A DNA stretch of 7,686 bases from Sulfuricellaceae bacterium (GTDB taxonomy: Bacteria > Pseudomonadota > Gammaproteobacteria > Burkholderiales > UBA9220): contig JAIOJO010000573.1 in NCBI GenBank assembly GCA_019911985.1, forward strand, positions 1 through 7,686. Reading direction: 5' to 3'. The translations under genes were made by a program, and so were the position numbers. Positions 1-4,946 of the stretch are shown piece after piece. Numbering within the stretch: position 1 is the first letter of the stretch; each line of letters begins with the position of its first letter. The notes under the pieces were generated by a model. It was not told where the DNA came from. It did not search any database and was given only the letters and a program-made list of their open reading frames with translations.

Positions 1-249
1 CAAGGCGAGCGGAAAATAGACGGTAAGCTGAAAACCCACGCCGCCGAAATGCATAGGGATTCCCGGCCATCCATAGAGCGTGGCCGCCCAGCCCAGCCCG
101 ATGCTGAGCGCCAAGGACGCCAGCCAGATGCCGCCTATCCGGTAGCGGTCGCTAGAACTGGCGGAGCGCCAGAAGGCGATAAAATCGATGGAACGATACC
201 CCGTCGCCGGCAGCAAGGGCTGTTTAAGAAAATCGCGGGCTTCCATCAT
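1..249 (-). CDS. Unrecognised membrane protein, N-terminal 83 residues (cut by left edge)
   Basis: This minus-strand frame is open from an ATG at 249 to the left edge, so the C-terminus is missing. Two ATGs are adjacent (249-247 and 246-244), and an AAGGATG stretch about 10-15 nt upstream could serve as ribosome binding site. The protein begins with a polar segment of about 38 residues (MMEARDFLKQPLLPATGYRS...). A clear hydrophobic helix follows at about residues 39-60 (core LASLALSIGLGWAATLYGW), and a second begins at about residue 74 and runs off the edge. I do not recognise the family. The polar head followed by closely spaced hydrophobic helices suggests an inner-membrane protein with a cytoplasmic N-terminus. 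It is transcribed divergently from the YecA-type gene. It is called as real because the overlapping plus-strand frame (49-309) has a low-complexity, shadow-like composition and no recognisable features. Confidence 0.6.
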   Translation of the reverse strand, partial: MMEARDFLKQPLLPATGYRSIDFIAFWRSASSSDRYRIGGIWLASLALSIGLGWAATLYGWPGIPMHFGGVGFQLTVYFPLAL

Positions 250-351
250 GTCCGTTTCATCCTTGGCAAAGCATCTAAAATAATCACACACATTCCGGCT
301 GGCTGCTAAAATCCCAGCATCCTTTTTTCGATCTCACACGACGACTTTACC
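250..351. promoter_or_regulatory. Divergent intergenic region, presumed promoters
   Basis: These 102 bp separate two divergent start codons and are clearly more AT-rich than the flanking genes, so promoters for both directions probably lie here. A possible plus-strand -10 is TAAAAT at 307-312, about 40 nt before the start at 352, but I see no convincing -35 at 16-18 bp spacing. For the minus strand the AT-rich run at about 274-284 could hold a -10. No operator palindrome or riboswitch-like structure was recognised. Confidence 0.3.
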
Positions 352-1050
352 ATGTTGACTACACCCATGACCGAACAAGAACTCGACCAACTGGAAAACC
401 TCCTGTCCTCCGACATTTTCAACGACGAGGCCATGACCCTGGACACGCTGCAAGGCTTTCTCTGCGCGGTGGCGAGCGGGCCGGAGACGATTCCGCCGAG
501 CGTCTGGCTGCCCGAAATCCTAGGCGCGCCGGTCGCCGAAAGCTCGGCGCAGGTTCAGAAAACCATAGCCTTGCTGATGCGTTTTTACGACAGCATTGTA
601 TCGGGCCTGACCGACAATACCGGCTTCGATCTGATTCTTTACGGCCAGGAAAACGATCCCGAACAACTGGATTATGCCGCGTGGTGCGATGGCTACATCT
701 ACGGATCGCAGATCGGCGAGGTCAACTGGTTCGAGGCGGCGGGCGAATATGCCGCGGATTTGAGCGAAAAAATGGAAGGCATGTTCCTGTTGAACGGCAT
801 GCTGAAAGAAGATGCCCTGAAACACAAGGAACCCTGGCTCAGCGAAAAAGAAGAGCAAAAAGCGCTGGCCCAGGCCGAAGAAAATCTGCCGGATACCCTA
901 GGCGCGCTTTTCCACTTCTGGCTCAGCCTGCGCACCCCTCAAATGCCGGTACGGCGCGAAAGCCCGAAAGTGGGGCGCAATGAAACCTGCCCCTGCGGCA
1001 GCGGAAAAAAATTCAAGGAATGCTGCGGCAAAGAGCAATTGCTGCATTAG
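352..1050 (+). CDS. yecA: YecA-family protein: UPF0149 domain with C-terminal SEC-C zinc finger
   Basis: The 232-residue product has the two-part YecA architecture. Residues about 1-170 form an all-helical UPF0149 domain, with the family-typical start (ELDQLENLL), [11 protein letters not shown] at about 30-40 and WCDGYIYG near 111-118. The C-terminus is a SEC-C metal-binding motif: [13 protein letters not shown] with Cys213, Cys215, Cys224 and Cys225, preceded by VGRNET. Length is close to E. coli YecA (about 220 residues). The start at 352 is preferred over the ATG at 367 because the N-terminus then aligns without a gap to E. coli YecA as I remember it; no strong Shine-Dalgarno marks either one. 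SEC-C motifs, as in SecA, bind zinc or iron and contact SecB or ribosomes. YecA itself is a cytoplasmic accessory protein of uncertain role. The next gene starts 3 nt after this stop, suggesting co-translation. Confidence 0.92.
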   Translation: MLTTPMTEQELDQLENLLSSDIFNDEAMTLDTLQGFLCAVASGPETIPPSVWLPEILGAPVAESSAQVQKTIALLMRFYDSIVSGLTDNTGFDLILYGQENDPEQLDYAAWCDGYIYGSQIGEVNWFEAAGEYAADLSEKMEGMFLLNGMLKEDALKHKEPWLSEKEEQKALAQAEENLPDTLGALFHFWLSLRTPQMPVRRESPKVGRNETCPCGSGKKFKECCGKEQLLH

Positions 1051-1053
1051 GCG

Positions 1054-1455
1054 ATGGCAAGCGGCGACTTCGAATCCGGCACGCATGCGGGTAATTACCT
1101 AAGCCTTACCCACATTATGTATGCGCTGCATGCCATGACGGTCATCAGCGGGTTGCTGACACCGGTCTTCATCGTCACCGCTTTCCTGACCGGCTGGCCG
1201 TCGATTATTGCGGTCATGCTCAATTACCTGAAGCGCAGCCGCGTGCGCGGCAGCTATCTCGAATCCCACTTCCGCTGGCAAATCCGCACCTTCTGGTTCG
1301 CCCTGCTATGGGTAATCTTCGCTTGGATTTTGGTGCTCACGCTGATCGGCATTCCCATCGCGGCGGCCATCGCCATCCTGACCGGGCTATGGGTGCTGTA
1401 CCGCATCGCACGCGGTTGGTTGCGGCTTGTAGACCGCCTGGCGATGCCGCAATAA
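1054..1455 (+). CDS. Small DUF4870/Tic20-like integral membrane protein
   Basis: This 133-residue protein has about three hydrophobic segments: residues about 24-45 (HAMTVISGLLTPVFIVTAFL), 75-98 (FWFALLWVIFAWILVLTLIG) and 98-118. A polar linker between the first two holds the pattern YLESHFRWQIRTFW. A membrane helix, then a loop with a conserved His and RxQ-type residues, then two close helices ending in a GIP turn is typical of the DUF4870 (Tic20-like) family, whose function is unknown in bacteria. It begins 3 nt after the YecA-type stop codon with no strong ribosome binding site, so translation is probably coupled to that gene. The 14 nt to the convergent stop on the other strand contain only an AT-rich TTTAAATTTAAA palindrome and no GC-rich terminator hairpin. 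Family assignment is from pattern recognition, not an alignment. Confidence 0.8.
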   Translation: MASGDFESGTHAGNYLSLTHIMYALHAMTVISGLLTPVFIVTAFLTGWPSIIAVMLNYLKRSRVRGSYLESHFRWQIRTFWFALLWVIFAWILVLTLIGIPIAAAIAILTGLWVLYRIARGWLRLVDRLAMPQ

Positions 1456-1469
1456 GCTCGTCTTTAAAT

Positions 1470-2603
1470 TTAAAAACCCCAGCGCTGGAAAACGCCCGAC
1501 GAGCCGCCCTGCTGCAAGGTCAGCGTGTTTCCGGTCAAGTTGTACTGCATCGTGACCACGGATCCCATCTGCTGCTGCGCTCCGCAGGTTGTCGCAGGGG
1601 GGAGCGGAACCGAATACAGCACCGTATAGCTAGCGCTAGTCCCGCTGACGCTAAGATTTCCCAGCGTAACGCAATTGGGTTCGATGTTGAAGTATTCGCC
1701 GCTGGCGTCGAGGGCAATCATACTGCCCGCCGGGAAGGTCAGCGCATCGTTGCTCGACGTTAAAAACCAGACGCCTACCAGCGTGGCGATAGGGCTGGTG
1801 GACTTCTGGAACACGGCCGAGACCCCTGCCGCATTGGTCAGGGTCAGGACATCGTTAGCCAGCGTATAGGAGGCAGAAATCGACGCCCCGGAAGTCGGCC
1901 CGCCGGGACAGTAAGCCAAGGCGGCGGAAGAGCCTATGGTCAAGGTCACCTGGTTTCCGCTCACCGCATAGGTGCCGTTGAAGGGGCAAAATCCGGGGTA
2001 AGTCCAGGTCCCGTTGGCATCGACCACCAAGGAAAGATTAGCCAGGTCGGAAAGCGACTTCGCCCCGAAGAAGGCCGGGTCGGTGGCCGGGCTTAAGAGC
2101 CAGGTTCCCGCCAGCGAAACCGATGGGCTGGAAACTTTCTGATATTTTCCGTTGTTCACCATATCGGCCTGGTCTAGGCCGTAGCCGACATAAAATTCCG
2201 CATCGGGGAAACTCGAAAAATCCAGCTTATCGACGATCTGAATGTCATAGCTGCTAGCGAGCACGCCCTGGAAATACGCGGCGGGAAAAGCGCCGCCGCT
2301 CCAGTTAGACCAAGCCCCATTGGCCTCTTTGAAAAACCATAAGTTAGCGAGCTTGGCCATCACGTAGATCACGCCCTTGGTGCCGACATCCGCCGGCGCC
2401 ACCTGGAGCGTAGCGGCCACGGTTTGGCTGGCAAGGGTTCCGCTCATTGTGCCGGTCAGGGTGAAGTTGGCGGCGCTGAAGCGGTTTGCAGGCGCGGTGG
2501 AGGAAAAAGGGTTCAACACCGGCGCAGACCCGGCTTCGGCGGCGCACGGCAGTGCCAAGAGCAGGGAAAGCAGGCCTGCGGCCACGATTGTTTTAACGTC
2601 CAT
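1470..2603 (-). CDS. Secreted protein with two tandem lipocalin/META-like domains
   Basis: The chosen ATG at 2603 gives 377 residues. It is preceded by AGGGAG with a 7-nt spacer and starts a good signal peptide (MDVKTIVAAGLLSLLLALPC, probable cleavage after AEA at residue 24). Cys20 does not sit in a classical lipobox because Pro is at -1. The frame stays open further upstream, but those residues derive from the inserted element and would bury the signal peptide. After a Ser/Thr/Ala-rich linker, residues about 45-157 form a domain with GVIYVMAKLANLWFF and a closing YVGYGLDQADMVNNGKYQ, a pattern I have seen in other proteobacterial exported proteins. Two similar repeats follow at about 163-268 and 274-377. 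Each starts L[AV]GxW.L, contains a VDANGTW or LDASGEY strand and one spaced Cys pair (206/232 and 311/340), and ends xLTL...GxSxVFQ. This is the lipocalin/META style of fold. The binding partner is unknown. It is probably periplasmic or surface-exposed. Confidence 0.82.
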   Translation of the reverse strand: MDVKTIVAAGLLSLLLALPCAAEAGSAPVLNPFSSTAPANRFSAANFTLTGTMSGTLASQTVAATLQVAPADVGTKGVIYVMAKLANLWFFKEANGAWSNWSGGAFPAAYFQGVLASSYDIQIVDKLDFSSFPDAEFYVGYGLDQADMVNNGKYQKVSSPSVSLAGTWLLSPATDPAFFGAKSLSDLANLSLVVDANGTWTYPGFCPFNGTYAVSGNQVTLTIGSSAALAYCPGGPTSGASISASYTLANDVLTLTNAAGVSAVFQKSTSPIATLVGVWFLTSSNDALTFPAGSMIALDASGEYFNIEPNCVTLGNLSVSGTSASYTVLYSVPLPPATTCGAQQQMGSVVTMQYNLTGNTLTLQQGGSSGVFQRWGF

Positions 2604-2610
2604 GCTGTTA

Positions 2611-2616
2611 CTCCCT
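2611..2616 (-). promoter_or_regulatory. Ribosome binding site that fixes the start at 2603
   Basis: On the minus strand the sequence AGGGAG lies 7 nt before the ATG at 2603. It is the only purine-rich Shine-Dalgarno match near a start codon in this open frame, and it supports the signal-peptide start over the longer frame beginning at 2780 inside the mobile element. Confidence 0.7.
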
Positions 2617-2619
2617 ATC

Positions 2620-2622
2620 TTA
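2620..2622. repeat. TTA target-site duplication, left copy
   Basis: TTA directly abuts the left terminal repeat of the inserted element. The same trinucleotide, in the same orientation, abuts the right terminal repeat. A 3-bp match could occur by chance, but its exact position at both ends and its TNA form support a real duplication. Confidence 0.6.
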
Positions 2623-2652
2623 GAGCTTGTCCGTAAATAATTTGCCGCTACG
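2623..2652 (+). repeat. Left terminal inverted repeat of the element
   Basis: These 30 bp begin GAGCTTGTCCGTAAATAATT and end CGCTACG. They match the reverse complement of 2859-2888 except at positions 2 and 23. On the minus strand this arm is an AT-rich stretch 20-50 nt upstream of the start codon at 2603. Confidence 0.85.
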
Positions 2653-2751
2653 TTGCCGCAAATCCGCGATGGCTGCAAGGCGCGAGGCGCGGCCCATGGT
2701 CGTTCCATGGGCGAGCCTCGCAACGCCGCGGACGCGCGGATTCGCGACAAC
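2652..2751. repeat. Long imperfect hairpin module inside the left half of the element
   Basis: The outer arms 2652-2668 and 2735-2751 are inverted repeats with 15 of 17 matches (GTTGCCGCAAATCCGCG on the left). Inside them, GCGAGGC at 2682-2688 pairs with GCCTCGC at 2715-2721, and GCCCATGG at 2692-2699 pairs with CCATGGGC at 2705-2712 around a TCGTT loop at 2700-2704. The whole can fold as a single GC-rich stem-loop in DNA or RNA. It is present in only one arm of the larger palindrome. Confidence 0.75.
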
Positions 2752-2759
2752 CCTCCGGG

Positions 2760-2779
2760 CTGGGGGCTATTCGAGCGCA
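2760..2779 (+). repeat. Internal inverted repeat, left arm
   Basis: CTGGGGGCTATTCGAGCGCA matches the reverse complement of 2839-2858 at 19 of 20 positions. The right arm directly abuts the right terminal repeat, whereas this left arm is separated from the left terminal repeat by 107 bp. Confidence 0.85.
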
Positions 2780-2838
2780 TTCCGGTGTCGCAAGCCGCTT
2801 GTTGTGAATCACATAACCGCGCGTCTTGCTCCTGGGTC

Positions 2839-2858
2839 TGCGCTCGAATAGCTCCCAG
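2839..2858 (-). repeat. Internal inverted repeat, right arm
   Basis: This is the partner of 2760-2779. It is continuous with the terminal repeat 2859-2888, so the right side is an uninterrupted 50-bp arm. The 59-nt stretch between the two internal arms (2780-2838) contains a small GTGAATCAC palindrome but no further strong structure and no gene. Confidence 0.85.
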
Positions 2859-2888
2859 CGTAGCGCCAAATTATTTACGGACAAGCGC
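2859..2888 (-). repeat. Right terminal inverted repeat of the element
   Basis: This is the reverse complement of the left terminal repeat with 28 of 30 matches, ending GGACAAGCGC just before TTA. It lies 42 bp from the cyclase stop codon. Confidence 0.85.
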
Positions 2889-2891
2889 TTA
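2889..2891. repeat. TTA target-site duplication, right copy
   Basis: TTA follows the right terminal repeat directly and matches the TTA at 2620-2622 in direct orientation. The remaining 39 bp to the cyclase stop hold a CGGCGCCG palindrome and a weak AGCC/GGCT pairing without a T-run, so no terminator is called there. Confidence 0.6.
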
Positions 2892-2930
2892 TGCCTTGCA
2901 AGCCCGGCGCCGAGTAGCCATCCGGCTCGA

Positions 2931-4943
2931 TTACTTGCTTTCCAAGGTGGTAATGCCGTCCCACGGCTCCGGCCAGCCCGCGCTGCGGTAAGTCTCCAAG
3001 CGATGCAAGAAGGTGAGCGCCACCGGATCGCCGGGGAAAGCTGCGAGAATGTCGCTCCACAAGGTCTGCGCCAGCGCCCAATCCCCCGCTTGATAAGCGG
3101 CAAGGGCAGAAGCGGTGCGGGCCGCCAGCATTTCATCGGGGCACGGGGTAAATATTCGCACTCCGACGTGCTTGCCCTTGACGCGCACCGTATCCACCTG
3201 GCGCAAGGCAAGCTGGCCCGCCACGGCCTCGGCCACCGTTTCGGAGAGCAGAATGCCGGTATTGTAGACTTTGTTGACCCCTTCCAGGCGCGACGCGAGG
3301 TTCACGGTGTCGCCGATGGCGGTATAGTCGAAACGGTTGTCGCCGCCCATGTTGCCGACGATGCACTCGCCGCGGTGCACGCCGATGCGCATGTGGAGGT
3401 CGGGGCCGCCCGCCGCCGCCACTTCCTCGCGCATCGCGGCGATTTTCTCCTGCATCTCGACAGCCGCCTTGACCGCGTGCAAGGACTGCTCGGCGTCGGG
3501 GATAGGCGCGCCCCAAAAGGCCATCACCGCGTCGCCGATGAACTTGTCCACGGTGCCGTGATAGCGCAGCACGATTTCCGTCATCTCCGTCAGGTGGCGG
3601 TTCAGGATATTCGCCACCTGCTCCGCATCCAGCGCCTCGGAAATGCTGGTGAAACCGGCCAGATCGGTGAACAGTAGGGTCAAATCCCGCCGCTCGCCGC
3701 CCAGCTTCAAGAGTTCCGGGTGAGCGATCACCTCCTCCACCACCGCCGGCGCCACGTACATCGAGAAGGCCCGCTTGATCTGGCGCCGCTGGCGCTGCTC
3801 CAGGAAGTAAGCGACCCCGCCCTGGGCCAAATAAATCAGCGTCACGGTCAGCAGCGCGCTCGCCGCCGGCAGCCAGATTAGTTTCTGGCTGAACAGGGCG
3901 AAATCCCCGCCGCCGATAGCCGCAATCAAGACCAGGCCGGCCACACCGCTTTTCACCGGCTGCCAGCGGCGCATCAGCAACAAGGACAATGCCGCCGTCG
4001 CCAGCCACAGCAGCCATTTCCAGGAAGCGGGCGCTGCGCGGATCACAGTGCCGCCGGCCATATCGGCGATCAGGTTGGCGTGGATTTCCACCCCCGGCAT
4101 CAGCTCGTTGCTCGCGGCCAGGAACGGCGTCTGGAACATATCCGCCTGCGCGCTGCCGACTTCGGTAGTGGCTTTCAGGTTGCGCCCGATCAGCACGATA
4201 TTGTCCTTGAGGTAATCCTTCCAGTTGGGCGGCAAGTACTTGTCCGGGTCCAGCAATTGGTAGTAGGGAATGTAATTGAAGGTATGGGGGCCGCCCAGGT
4301 AGCGGATGCGCATATCCGGCGTGGCGTCGAACTGGGCGACGACGCCCGGATGGGCTTTATCGAGCTGCACCAGCACTTCGCGCCAAAAGGCATCCCGCAC
4401 CACCGGCACCTTGCGCTGCACGCCGTCCGGGTCGAGCTGCACCGAGGCGAAGCCGGGAACCGCGCCCGCCTCGACAAACGGCTTGTAAGGCTCGACCCGC
4501 AGCCATTGCCGCGTCCCGTTGGTTTCGCTGTAGACCAGGTCGGCGGCCAGCACCACGTTGCCGGATTTCCGTATGGCCTGGGCGAAGGCCGCATCTTCCT
4601 GCGGCGAGGAGGGTTCGGCGAACACCACGTCGAAGCCGACCGCCGCGACGCCGGCCTCGCGCAGATTATCCAGCAATTTGGCGTGCAGGCTGCGGGGCCA
4701 AGGCCATTGCCGCTTGAGTTCGGCGAAAGAAGGCTCGTCGATGCCGACGAGGGTGATCGGCATATCCACCCGGTTCGGCGCGGTGGCGACGACCATCCGG
4801 TCGAAGAGTTTCAGTTCCAGGGCCTGCCATGCGCCGGAAAGCCCGATCAGCAACGCCAGCAGCGCCGCCGCCATCCCTGCCCAGGGCAAGCCGAGGCGCT
4901 GGATCGCCCCGAGCCAGCGAGCGGGAATAAACTTGCTTAACAT
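2931..4943 (-). CDS. CHASE2-domain class III adenylate cyclase
   Basis: The 670-residue protein has an N-terminal membrane helix (about 22-41), then a periplasmic CHASE2 sensor domain (about 42-305; ITLVGIDEPSFAELKRQWPWPRS, GFDVVFAEPS, NIVLIGRN, MPGVEIHANLIADM). Three more helices follow (about 308-324, 332-351 and 355-381), then a cytoplasmic class III cyclase domain (about 415-600). Catalytic residues are in place: metal-binding Asp427 (FTDLAGF) and Asp471 (KFIGDAVMAFWG), substrate Lys467, Thr541 at the position that is Asp in mammalian adenylate cyclases, and transition-state Asn548 and Arg552 (GDTVNLASRLEG). Lys plus Thr is the class IIIb adenylate cyclase pattern, so ATP to cAMP is predicted. 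The C-terminal segment (about 605-670, AAYQAGDWALAQTLW, ending WDGITTLESK) is TPR-like and usual for this subfamily. It starts 3 nt after the upstream barrel-gene stop with no clear Shine-Dalgarno, suggesting translational coupling. Confidence 0.93.
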   Translation of the reverse strand: MLSKFIPARWLGAIQRLGLPWAGMAAALLALLIGLSGAWQALELKLFDRMVVATAPNRVDMPITLVGIDEPSFAELKRQWPWPRSLHAKLLDNLREAGVAAVGFDVVFAEPSSPQEDAAFAQAIRKSGNVVLAADLVYSETNGTRQWLRVEPYKPFVEAGAVPGFASVQLDPDGVQRKVPVVRDAFWREVLVQLDKAHPGVVAQFDATPDMRIRYLGGPHTFNYIPYYQLLDPDKYLPPNWKDYLKDNIVLIGRNLKATTEVGSAQADMFQTPFLAASNELMPGVEIHANLIADMAGGTVIRAAPASWKWLLWLATAALSLLLMRRWQPVKSGVAGLVLIAAIGGGDFALFSQKLIWLPAASALLTVTLIYLAQGGVAYFLEQRQRRQIKRAFSMYVAPAVVEEVIAHPELLKLGGERRDLTLLFTDLAGFTSISEALDAEQVANILNRHLTEMTEIVLRYHGTVDKFIGDAVMAFWGAPIPDAEQSLHAVKAAVEMQEKIAAMREEVAAAGGPDLHMRIGVHRGECIVGNMGGDNRFDYTAIGDTVNLASRLEGVNKVYNTGILLSETVAEAVAGQLALRQVDTVRVKGKHVGVRIFTPCPDEMLAARTASALAAYQAGDWALAQTLWSDILAAFPGDPVALTFLHRLETYRSAGWPEPWDGITTLESK

Positions 4944-4946
4944 AGC

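Larger units (their letters stand above)
2623..2888. mobile_element. 266-bp MITE-like element with terminal inverted repeats and nested palindromes
   Basis: The ends are inverted repeats of 30 bp with 28 matches (2623-2652 against 2859-2888), each beginning G(A/C)GCTTGTCCGTAAATAATT. They are flanked by TTA on both sides. The element holds no credible gene. Inside are a second inverted repeat (2760-2779 against 2839-2858, 19/20) and a strong hairpin module (2652-2751). Short length, matched termini, a TNA-type duplication and no transposase define a miniature inverted-repeat element mobilised in trans. The GAGC-TTGTCC-like terminus and TNA duplication resemble parts of the IS5 family, but that assignment is inference and an IS630-like source (TA target) is the alternative. 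It lies between the cyclase stop (2931) and the start of the secreted-protein gene (2603), in a block of genes reading the same way. Confidence 0.78.

Noticed and set aside
49..309. Plus-strand 86-residue frame at the left edge
   Set aside because: It overlaps the membrane-protein frame 1-249 on the other strand, which has hydrophobic helices and a plausible ribosome binding site. The 86-residue product is Arg/Pro/Gly-rich with no features.
1456..1469. Possible bidirectional terminator at TTTAAATTTAAA between convergent stops
   Set aside because: The palindrome is AT-only and short, with no GC stem, so it does not meet the pattern of an intrinsic terminator.
2604..2780. N-terminal extension of the secreted protein (436 residues from an ATG at 2780)
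   Set aside because: The extra 59 residues are translated from the mobile element and its flank. They would bury a good signal peptide, and the start at 2603 has its own AGGGAG site.
2620..2891. CRISPR array or attachment site in the repeat-rich intergenic region
   Set aside because: The repeats are inverted pairs at the element ends and centre, not regularly spaced direct repeats, and there is no tRNA or integrase nearby.
2648..3211. Minus-strand 187-residue frame overlapping the element and cyclase end
   Set aside because: It lies in another frame over the cyclase gene, has Arg/Ala/Pro-rich shadow composition and spans the element; no recognisable domain.
2826..3677. Plus-strand 283-residue frame
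   Set aside because: It is antisense to the well-supported cyclase catalytic domain. Long open antisense frames are expected in GC-rich genes, and the translation is His/Arg/Gly-rich without motifs.
4080..4940. Plus-strand 286-residue frame
   Set aside because: Antisense to the CHASE2 region of the cyclase gene; same GC-driven shadow pattern and no domain.
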